DNA of 12,743 nt from Candidatus Heimdallarchaeota archaeon. Its GTDB lineage: Archaea > Asgardarchaeota > Heimdallarchaeia > Heimdallarchaeales > Heimdallarchaeaceae. The notes under the pieces are model-generated. The model ran no database searches. It saw only the letters and a program-made list of their open reading frames with translations, and was not told the origin of the DNA. Shown piece by piece: positions 8,228-12,743 of the stretch. Made by a program: the position numbers and the translations under genes. The stretch is taken from the NCBI GenBank assembly GCA_016839875.1, contig JAEOTK010000227.1, forward strand, positions 1 to 12,743, written 5' to 3'. The first letter of the stretch is position 1. The number at the start of each line of letters is the position of its first letter.

Positions 8228-9595
8228 ATGTCGACCATAATTACTGCAAATAAACAAACTTTTCGAAATTATATGCAGTTTTTTGTTGGTCAATTAATTT
8301 CAATGCTTGGATCTAATATTCTGAGTTTTGTTATGATTTGGTGGGTTACTGTAAACTATGAGAATCCAATCTATCTTTCTCTTATATACTTCTTTGCTGT
8401 TGGAACAAGAGTTATTGTTAATCCCATAGGTGGAGTGTTTGCAGATAGATGGAACAGAAAAAAGATTATCATAATTGCAGATTCTTTAATTGTACTTTGT
8501 TCATTATGCTTCTTTATCATTATGACTTTTCAGAGTTCAATGGGAGAAATGACCATATTATGGTTAATTATAGTTGTAGTTTTCTTTTCAGCAGTTGTAG
8601 GAGCTTTTCAAGGACCAGCGGTATTCTCAATTATACCCTTAATGATACCAAAAGATAAACTAAGCAGAATAAATGGTTTAAGATTTGTATTATTTGGAGC
8701 AATTACAATAGCTGGACCTGCTGTTGGAGCAATCCTCTATGAACTTTGGCCGATAAACTATATTATTCTGATAGATGTTCTAACATGGGCGATTGCTCTT
8801 ACTCCTCTGATTTTGCTGAAGATACCTCCCACACCTAGAGAAGAAAAAGTAGAACCTACAGAGAAAAAACCTTCTTTTCTAACTGAATTTAGAGAAGGTT
8901 TAAGTTATATGAGAAAGATAAAAGGTCTTCTTGCCCTTGCTCTTATTGCTACATTCATAAATGGATTTGAGCAACCTCTCTTTACTTTAAGACCTGCTTT
9001 TGTTAAGTATCTTCATAATGGTTCAGCTACGGATTTAGCAATTGTGGTTGCTGCAGGTCAAATAGCTATGTTCAGTTCAGGTGTATTTCTGACGGTTAAG
9101 AAAGAATGGAAAAGATATACGCTTGTACTAATGATAGCTCTATATGTGCAAATTGCAGGTATTATTCTACAGAGTCTTGCTCCTATTGGTAAGATATGGT
9201 TCATTGCTATGGGGGCAGCTGTTACAAGTTTAACATTTCCATTTACGAATGTGATGATTCAAACGATCTTCCAAGTAGTCGTGCTACCAGATAAACAGGG
9301 AAGGGTAGGATCTATAGTTGGATCAATTGCATCGGCTATTACTCCAATAGCAATGCTTGTATCTGGACCAATTGCAAATGCAATAGGTTATGTTCCTTTA
9401 TTTGTAGGCTCTATAACCATTGGTGGAGTAATAATAACAGCACTTTGGATCTTCACAAATCTTGGACATTTAGATAAGCAAGTTGAAGAAATTAAACAAA
9501 AGGAAAAAGAAGAAAAAGAGCTTGAGGAAGAATTAACAGTTAAAGAAGTTGATAGTAAAGATATTCAACCCGCACTATTTTCTACTGAGGATTAA
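8228..9595 (+). CDS. Major facilitator superfamily exporter (DHA3/MFS_3-like)
   Basis: A 455-residue twelve-helix transporter of the cytoplasmic membrane, probably a proton-driven exporter of drugs or other small molecules. Motif A appears in the first loop 2-3 as GGVFADRWNRKK (68-79). The segment FQGPAVFSIIPLMIPKDKLSRINGL (about 127-151) and the later PDKQGRVGSIVGS (about 354-366) are typical of the DHA3 branch (macrolide/enterobactin exporter relatives). A central charged loop (about 200-232) separates the two six-helix halves. A hydrophilic lysine/glutamate-rich tail (from about 412) looks coiled-coil and is longer than usual. Start ATG 8228 fits the TATA box at 8195-8203. The last 14 bases overlap, antisense, the stop end of the truncated trmO copy. 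The substrate is not predictable. Confidence 0.9.
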   Translation: MSTIITANKQTFRNYMQFFVGQLISMLGSNILSFVMIWWVTVNYENPIYLSLIYFFAVGTRVIVNPIGGVFADRWNRKKIIIIADSLIVLCSLCFFIIMTFQSSMGEMTILWLIIVVVFFSAVVGAFQGPAVFSIIPLMIPKDKLSRINGLRFVLFGAITIAGPAVGAILYELWPINYIILIDVLTWAIALTPLILLKIPPTPREEKVEPTEKKPSFLTEFREGLSYMRKIKGLLALALIATFINGFEQPLFTLRPAFVKYLHNGSATDLAIVVAAGQIAMFSSGVFLTVKKEWKRYTLVLMIALYVQIAGIILQSLAPIGKIWFIAMGAAVTSLTFPFTNVMIQTIFQVVVLPDKQGRVGSIVGSIASAITPIAMLVSGPIANAIGYVPLFVGSITIGGVIITALWIFTNLGHLDKQVEEIKQKEKEEKELEEELTVKEVDSKDIQPALFSTED

Positions 9596-9722
9596 TCAAC
9601 CAAGATTCTTCTTTAATCACAATTGTACCAAATGCATCAGTAAAAGTAGGTTGAAACAGAGCTGTTTTTCGATCATCTTGTGGTGTATAAATTTTGCCTA
9701 TCGATTTTACTGTAAACTCCAT
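9582..9722 (-). pseudogene. Truncated second copy of the trmO 5' end
   Basis: Reading from the ATG at 9722 gives a 46-codon frame whose first 39 residues align without gaps to the N-terminus of TrmO at 7609-8073. By hand count about 25 of 39 are identical, including the unbroken run QPTFTDAFGTI and the KSIG and TP..DRK segments. After about base 9606 the similarity stops; seven unrelated codons follow and the frame ends at 9582, antisense to the last codons of the MFS gene. The rest of the domain, including the RPN-IGLS motif, is absent, so methyltransferase activity is not expected. An AATATATTT box at about 9741-9749 lies where the intact gene has its TATA box, so the copy includes the promoter region. 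Frame, start and key residues remain intact, which means either recent truncation or residual expression. Confidence 0.8.
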
Positions 9723-10033
9723 GAAAATAATATAGTCTTCAAATATATTTTTTTTCTAACTTCTTGAGAAAATTACTGAAATGAACAGTATTTTTTTTCT
9801 CTCTAAATTCTTATTTGAGTCAATAAAAAATTCAATAAAGATTATGTAAATTAATTGTTTATTTGTATATCAGAATTATGCATTAAAACTAGTATTTTTT
9901 TCTTCAAAATTACCATGTTTAAACTAAAAAATACTCGTTGTTCTAGATGGAAGTAGAAAACGTGAAACGCTTTTTGTCGGGAGTTTAGCAGTTTTAGCGT
10001 CCCCTCTAACAAAGTATTTAAATAGAATCAAAG
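9723..10033. other. AT-rich intergenic stretch before the GTPase gene
   Basis: About 340 bases (9723-10063) separate the trmO remnant from the GTPase start. The first 230 are very AT-rich with long T runs (9750-9757, 9790-9798, 9896-9902) and no frame with recognisable protein. Bases 9961-10010 are noticeably richer in G and C, with a weak GGGA (9979-9982) / TCCC (10000-10003) pairing, followed by the GTPase TATA box. No tRNA, rRNA, C/D-box guide or repeat array was recognised; an unannotated small RNA or a regulator site in the GC-richer island is possible but unsupported. Confidence 0.5.
10015..10024 (+). promoter_or_regulatory. TATA box of the Rab-like GTPase gene
   Basis: TATTTAAATA, a perfect palindromic archaeal TATA element. 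It predicts transcription starting near 10045. This excludes the GTG at 10034 as the main start and leaves a leader of about 20 bases before the GTG at 10064, containing the purine-rich AGGAAAG and GGTGG stretches. Confidence 0.65.
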
Positions 10034-10063
10034 GTGAATCTTACTAGGAAAGATGGTGGTATA

Positions 10064-10627
10064 GTGAGCCAAAGAATTTTTAAAATAACATTGCTGGGTG
10101 AAGGGGCAGTTGGCAAAACTTCCATTCGAAGAACGTATCTAGGGGAATCTTTCAAAGATGGGTACATGATGACAATTGGTGCAGATTTTGCAGTGAAGAA
10201 AATGGCTCTAAATAATATAGAGTACACACTTCAAATTTGGGATCTTGCGGGTCAGCAAAGATTTTCAGCTGTTAGAGAGGTCTATTATCGTGGAACAGCT
10301 GGCGCATTATTAATTTTCGACATATCTCGTCCTGAAACATATGAGATTTTACCTAATTGGCTTCATGAGTTAATTCGCAATAACAAGAATCGTATTGTTC
10401 CAATTGTTTTGATTGGTAACAAAGCTGATCTTAGAGACACAACACCTTATGCAGTTCCTAAGGAATATGCACAAGAGTATGCTGATCAGCTCTCTGAATG
10501 GTCTGGTTTTTATGTTCCATACGTTGAAACATCAGCCAAAACTGGTCTGAATGTTGAGAACGTTTTCTCAATATTAACCGAAAATATTTCACAATATTTC
10601 GAAAGAATGATGGTTGAACAAGGTTAA
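10064..10627 (+). CDS. Rab-like small GTPase of the Ras superfamily
   Basis: A 187-residue single-domain GTPase, probably a cytosolic GTP/GDP switch. All five nucleotide-binding motifs are present: P-loop GEGAVGKTS (12-20), switch I threonine 37 in TIGADF, WDLAGQQRF (59-67) with the catalytic-type glutamine 64, NKAD (119-122) and TSAK (156-159). TIGADF, the LQIWD strand and YYRGTAG match the Rab family signatures (IGVDF, WDTAGQERF, YYRGAMG), so it is closer to Rab than to Ras, Rho or Arf. The residue after the catalytic glutamine is glutamine rather than the usual glutamate. The protein ends YFERMMVEQG and has no cysteine at all, so it cannot be prenylated. The GTG at 10064 is chosen from the TATA box position; a GTG at 10034 would add ten residues. 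It stands alone, followed by a hairpin and T-rich tract. Confidence 0.9.
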   Translation: MSQRIFKITLLGEGAVGKTSIRRTYLGESFKDGYMMTIGADFAVKKMALNNIEYTLQIWDLAGQQRFSAVREVYYRGTAGALLIFDISRPETYEILPNWLHELIRNNKNRIVPIVLIGNKADLRDTTPYAVPKEYAQEYADQLSEWSGFYVPYVETSAKTGLNVENVFSILTENISQYFERMMVEQG

Positions 10628-10650
10628 CAACCTAATTTTTTCTCATTTTT
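10621..10650 (+). terminator. Hairpin plus T-rich terminator after the GTPase gene
   Basis: A perfect inverted repeat AGGTT-AAC-AACCT (10621-10633), spanning the stop codon, is followed by AATTTTTTCTCATTTTT. T-runs alone suffice for archaeal termination; the short stem may be incidental. Shortly after, AACAG-TAT-CTGTT (10662-10674) forms another small perfect inverted repeat. Confidence 0.45.
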
Positions 10651-10699
10651 GCTTATCATTTAACAGTATCTGTTGACCGAAATGATTTTTATTGTGGTG

Positions 10700-10707
10700 T
10701 TAAATTG
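10700..10707 (+). promoter_or_regulatory. TATA box of the comDE-like pair
   Basis: TTAAATTG, centred about 27 bases before the ATG at 10731, which predicts a leaderless message starting there. The in-frame ATG at 10722 would lie upstream of the predicted transcription start. Confidence 0.45.
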
Positions 10708-10730
10708 TATTCTATCTGTGGATGATTTCC

Positions 10731-11228
10731 ATGATTGATACTCTAGAACTTGTAAATATCCTGAAAGATGAAGGATTCTCTCTTTCATCTGGAGTCCCAT
10801 GTTCTTATTTCAAAGATTTAATCAACACTTTGGAAAAAGATTCTGATATAAACTATATACCAGCAACAAGAGAAGATGAAGCAGTTGGAATTGCTTCTGG
10901 ATATTTCTTTGGTGGAAAACAGAGTTTCCTAATTATGCAAAATTCAGGTTTAGCTACAATTGGAGATGCTCTCACTTCTCTAGCTCAATTGTATGAAATC
11001 CCTCTACTTATCTTTGTTAGTTATAGAGGATTAGAACCTGATGCTGATTTTCCTGAGCACTCGATAATGGGTGATGTTACTGAGGGTGTTCTTGACTCCT
11101 ACCAGATTCCCTACTGGAATCTTGAAGAAGAAAATTGGCAATCAACTCTTACTAAGTCCATTGAAAAAATGAAGGAGACTTCTCTACCTGTTTGTTTACT
11201 TGTTAAGAAGGAGGTACTAAGCGAATGA
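10731..11228 (+). CDS. comD: Sulfopyruvate decarboxylase alpha subunit-like (ComD type)
   Basis: The 165-residue PYR-domain subunit of a two-chain thiamine diphosphate decarboxylase, cytosolic. With its partner it should decarboxylate 3-sulfopyruvate to sulfoacetaldehyde, a coenzyme M precursor; the close family phosphonopyruvate decarboxylase is the main alternative. Visible marks are GVPCSYFKDLI (21-31), the segment TREDEAVGIASG (47-58) with the cofactor-activating glutamate at about 49, MQNSGL (69-74), and PEHSIMGDVTEGVLDSYQIPY (108-128). Known archaeal ComD chains are about this long, while phosphonopyruvate decarboxylases are mostly single fused chains, which favours ComD. The ATG at 10731 is chosen from the TATA box; an ATG at 10722 would add three residues. 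Its stop overlaps the comE-like start by four bases (ATGA). Confidence 0.78.
   Translation: MIDTLELVNILKDEGFSLSSGVPCSYFKDLINTLEKDSDINYIPATREDEAVGIASGYFFGGKQSFLIMQNSGLATIGDALTSLAQLYEIPLLIFVSYRGLEPDADFPEHSIMGDVTEGVLDSYQIPYWNLEEENWQSTLTKSIEKMKETSLPVCLLVKKEVLSE
11208..11215 (+). promoter_or_regulatory. Strong internal Shine-Dalgarno before the ComE-type gene
   Basis: AAGGAGGT with nine bases to the ATG at 11225, lying inside the end of the comD-like gene. It fixes the start of the second gene and indicates translational coupling. Promoter-proximal genes in this window lack such sites. Confidence 0.75.
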
Positions 11229-11782
11229 AGGGAGCAGACGTTATCTCTCAGCTCAATGATGTTCTTGATGGTGAAGAGTTGATAGTTAGTTCAAACGGCA
11301 ATGTAAGTAGACAAGCTTACCATCTTCTACCCGGATCACAAGTTTATCTTCGAGGAAGTATGGGATTACCTGTTTCTGTAGGATTGGGATTAGCTCTTGC
11401 TCAACCAGAAAAAACAGTTATCGTATTGACTGGTGATGGTAATTTCTTGATGGGTCTAAGTTCCATGGCAACTATTGCGTATCTTTCTCCTCCAAATCTC
11501 AAAATAATCATTCTCGATAACCAACTTTATGCTACAACCGGAGGACAAGAAACAACCTCATCTAAGCTCAATTATAAGACTATGATTGAAGGTATGGGAA
11601 TTACCAATGTTAGATCTTTTGATTTCAGTGGTTTGGATCATGATATCGGGGAATTAATTCAAGAATCACTAAGATATGATGGTCTGGATATTCTCCATCT
11701 CCAAGTAGAGGAGGATACAATAACACTTGAGAATATTCCTCTCCATCCTGAACAGATAACCAAGAACTTCCAAAATCGGTAG
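11225..11782 (+). CDS. comE: Sulfopyruvate decarboxylase beta subunit-like (ComE type)
   Basis: The 185-residue PP-domain subunit that binds the pyrophosphate of thiamine diphosphate, partner of the preceding gene. The cofactor motif is complete: GDG at 70-72, then 26 residues, then the asparagine of LDN at 97-99, matching the GDG-X(26)-N pattern. Also visible are YLRGSMGLPVSVGLGLALAQ (41-60), the MGLSSMATIAYLSPPNL stretch (76-92) and YATTGGQETTS (102-112), all typical of the sulfopyruvate/phosphonopyruvate decarboxylase beta half. The length is close to known ComE chains. It starts within the upstream gene (ATGA overlap) after a strong Shine-Dalgarno, so equimolar synthesis is likely. ComDE also occurs outside coenzyme M synthesis in sulfolactate/sulfonate use; the sequence does not decide which. 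Confidence 0.8.
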   Translation: MKGADVISQLNDVLDGEELIVSSNGNVSRQAYHLLPGSQVYLRGSMGLPVSVGLGLALAQPEKTVIVLTGDGNFLMGLSSMATIAYLSPPNLKIIILDNQLYATTGGQETTSSKLNYKTMIEGMGITNVRSFDFSGLDHDIGELIQESLRYDGLDILHLQVEEDTITLENIPLHPEQITKNFQNR

Positions 11783-11792
11783 AAAGGAGAAC

Positions 11793-11800
11793 TTAAATAA
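11793..11800 (+). promoter_or_regulatory. TATA box of the MoaD/ubiquitin-like gene
   Basis: TTAAATAA preceded by purine-rich GAAAGGAGAAC resembling a BRE, centred about 25 bases before the ATG at 11822. It gives this gene its own, leaderless promoter even though it is only 39 bases after the ComE-type gene. Confidence 0.6.
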
Positions 11801-11821
11801 TTTCTAACGCAGATTTATTTG

Positions 11822-12103
11822 ATGATTGTCAACATACAATGCTTTGGTCAACTTAGGTCAATCACCAAAGAAGCTATTGTAGGAATAGACGTTCAAGTTA
11901 ATTCTTCCATAACTGATGCTATTAATGCATTCGTTATCAAATATGGTGAGGATATGGAGAAGTTGCTTATAAGGGAGGGAAAAATCCGCACATTCTATTC
12001 TATTCAAGTTGACAGGAAAAACGTTGAGAACGAAGAATTTGACAATTATTCTCTGACTGAAGGTCAGACAATCTCAATTATACCTTTTGTTGCAGGTGGA
12101 TAG
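11822..12103 (+). CDS. MoaD/ThiS/SAMP-like ubiquitin-fold protein ending in Gly-Gly
   Basis: A 93-residue beta-grasp protein. The start MIVNIQCFGQLRSIT, a central helix (SITDAINAFVIKYGEDMEKLL, about 29-49), IQVDRKNV and the close L-X-E-G-Q-T-I-S-I-IPFVAGG match the MoaD/ThiS/SAMP/Urm1 superfamily. The C-terminal diglycine is adenylated by an E1-like enzyme and then carries a thiocarboxylate (molybdopterin or thiolation sulfur donor) or is conjugated to lysines as in haloarchaeal SAMPs. Which applies cannot be told, and no E1-like or MoaE gene is in the window. The ATG at 11822 is preferred to the adjacent TTG at 11819 by TATA spacing. The gene converges on the winged-helix-like gene with only three bases between the stops. 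Confidence 0.85.
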   Translation: MIVNIQCFGQLRSITKEAIVGIDVQVNSSITDAINAFVIKYGEDMEKLLIREGKIRTFYSIQVDRKNVENEEFDNYSLTEGQTISIIPFVAGG

Positions 12104-12106
12104 AAC

Positions 12107-12472
12107 CTATGCGAAGGGATTGATTTCAGAATATTTGCGAATAATCTCTTTCTTTTCAATAACATCTTCTTCTTTATGTAATATTTCCCAGATAGGGATT
12201 TCCTTAAAACCAATCTCATCGAAAATGGTCAGCATAGCAAGATGAATTCTGTTATCTTCATCTACTATTATCTTCCCTTCATTAACTAGTTCGTTAATTC
12301 CAAAAAGAACTCTCTGGTAGTCAGTGATAAGAGTCGTTTCATGTCCTATTCTTTTGAGTAAATCCTTAATGTGGAGAGAACCATTTTTGATAAGAAGATT
12401 CTCTACAGTATTCTCAAAAGATCTTCTAGCTGCTATTCTTGCTTCTGGTGTTTCTCCCCATAATATTGCCAT
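12107..12472 (-). CDS. Small hypothetical protein, possibly winged-helix
   Basis: An unrecognised 121-residue soluble protein. Residues about 17-75 have a helix-helix-helix-wing order (NTVENLLIKNGSLHIKDLLKRIG, then QRVLFGINELVNEGKI, then IVDEDNRIHL) compatible with a winged helix-turn-helix. The remainder (80-121) is helical and charged, without a second known domain. It could bind DNA or act as a protein-interaction module; no target is visible. The ATG at 12472 is supported by a strong TATA box (TTTATATAG, 12502-12510 on the minus strand) leaving a leader of about eight bases. It is divergent from the last gene and convergent with the MoaD-like gene. Confidence 0.65.
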   Translation of the reverse strand: MAILWGETPEARIAARRSFENTVENLLIKNGSLHIKDLLKRIGHETTLITDYQRVLFGINELVNEGKIIVDEDNRIHLAMLTIFDEIGFKEIPIWEILHKEEDVIEKKEIIRKYSEINPFA

Positions 12473-12501
12473 ATCTTCTCATTAGAAAAACTTAGTTTAC
12501 A

Positions 12502-12510
12502 CTATATAAA
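12502..12510 (-). promoter_or_regulatory. TATA box of the small winged-helix-like gene
   Basis: TTTATATAG read on the minus strand, centred about 34 bases before the ATG at 12472, in the short divergent region 12473-12568. Confidence 0.55.
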
Positions 12511-12539
12511 CATCTAATGAATTGGTTAAGTTGACATCA

Positions 12540-12547
12540 TTTTTAAA
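12540..12547 (+). promoter_or_regulatory. TATA box of the right-edge gene
   Basis: TTTTTAAA(C) centred about 26 bases before the ATG at 12569, giving a leaderless transcript. Together with the minus-strand box at 12502-12510 it forms a compact divergent promoter. Confidence 0.55.
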
Positions 12548-12568
12548 CTGGAATTATTTTCTGAAGTT

Positions 12569-12743
12569 ATGGTTAGACGCCCTCCTGATGAATACATCCT
12601 TGAGAATGAAACAGAGAAGAAGATGATAGAATTACCAAATGGTGCTAAGCTTCGAGTGTTGTTTCTACCACCAGATGAACAATCAAAAGAAACGAGGAAA
12701 ATTGTCTTCTATTCAGGCTTTATCTCTTACATATATCTGTGGA
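12569..12743 (+). CDS. 5' end of a gene, possible alpha/beta hydrolase (cut by window edge)
   Basis: An open frame of 58 codons without a stop, running off the right edge. The protein begins MVRRPPDEYILENETEKK, then IELPNGAKLRVLFLPPD and KIVFYSGFISYIYLW. A strand carrying a small-molecule or polar edge (LPNGAKLRVLFL) followed by a hydrophobic strand and a G-F-I-S loop with tryptophan resembles the start of alpha/beta hydrolases (the HGF...W oxyanion region), but the catalytic residues lie outside the window. The start is supported by the TATA box at 12540-12547. The gene itself is likely real; the family call is a guess. Confidence 0.55.
   Translation, partial: MVRRPPDEYILENETEKKMIELPNGAKLRVLFLPPDEQSKETRKIVFYSGFISYIYLW

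Noticed and set aside
9549..9767. Plus-strand 72-codon frame at the end of the MFS gene
   Set aside because: It is the antisense shadow of the trmO remnant and MFS 3' end; the translation is low-complexity and has no recognisable domain.
9962..9969. GTGAAACG shared between the region upstream of the GTPase gene and the TPR gene start (3213-3220, minus)
   Set aside because: An eight-base match on either strand of a 12.7 kb window is expected by chance about as often as not, and the two sites differ in position relative to the promoters.
9979..10003. GGGA...TCCC pairing in a GC-richer island as a possible structured RNA
   Set aside because: Only four base pairs around a long loop, no tRNA or C/D-box features; insufficient to call an RNA gene.
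1..12743. CRISPR array, insertion sequence, integrase or defence system
   Set aside because: No regularly spaced repeats, terminal inverted repeats, transposase, nuclease or toxin-antitoxin pair was found on either strand.

Overview
This AT-rich window reads as chromosomal DNA of an archaeon, most probably an Asgard archaeon (Loki-/Heimdall-like). Three things point there. Many genes have a TATA-like box 20-35 bases before the start codon, with little or no leader. Archaeal-type genes are present, including a split ComD/ComE-type decarboxylase and a MoaD/SAMP-like ubiquitin-fold protein. There is also a Rab-like small GTPase and a TPR protein ending in a longin/roadblock-like domain, a combination typical of Asgard genomes. 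The exact lineage cannot be read from this sequence alone. No rRNA, tRNA, CRISPR array or insertion sequence was found.

Layout. Bases 1-3210 hold two minus-strand genes: a threonine synthase family enzyme cut by the left edge, preceded by a 672-residue TPR protein. From a divergent promoter region (3211-3365) two plus-strand membrane proteins follow. The first carries a tail of acidic D-I-D-P repeats, the second a C-terminal zinc ribbon. They converge on a minus-strand pair (5786-7570), a sugar nucleotidyltransferase followed by a secreted, membrane-anchored thioredoxin-like protein. Next is minus-strand trmO (7609-8073), divergent from an MFS exporter (8228-9595). Just past the exporter, and overlapping its last codons, lies a truncated second copy of the trmO 5' end (9582-9722). 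A roughly 340-base AT-rich stretch then leads to the Rab-like GTPase (10064-10627).

The right part holds a translationally coupled comD-comE-like pair (10731-11782), a monocistronic MoaD/ubiquitin-like gene (11822-12103), a convergent small winged-helix-like hypothetical gene (12107-12472), and the 5' end of a possible alpha/beta hydrolase gene that runs off the right edge (12569-12743).

How the parts may work together. Most of the window is housekeeping or small independent units. Three connections are worth following. (1) The TPR plus longin/roadblock-like protein and the Rab-like GTPase could belong to one GTPase-regulation network. (2) The ComDE-like pair could make sulfoacetaldehyde for coenzyme M or sulfonate metabolism; the threonine synthase paralogue and the sulfur-carrier-like protein in the same window are possible but unproven partners. 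(3) The trmO remnant records a local duplication that now brackets the exporter gene.
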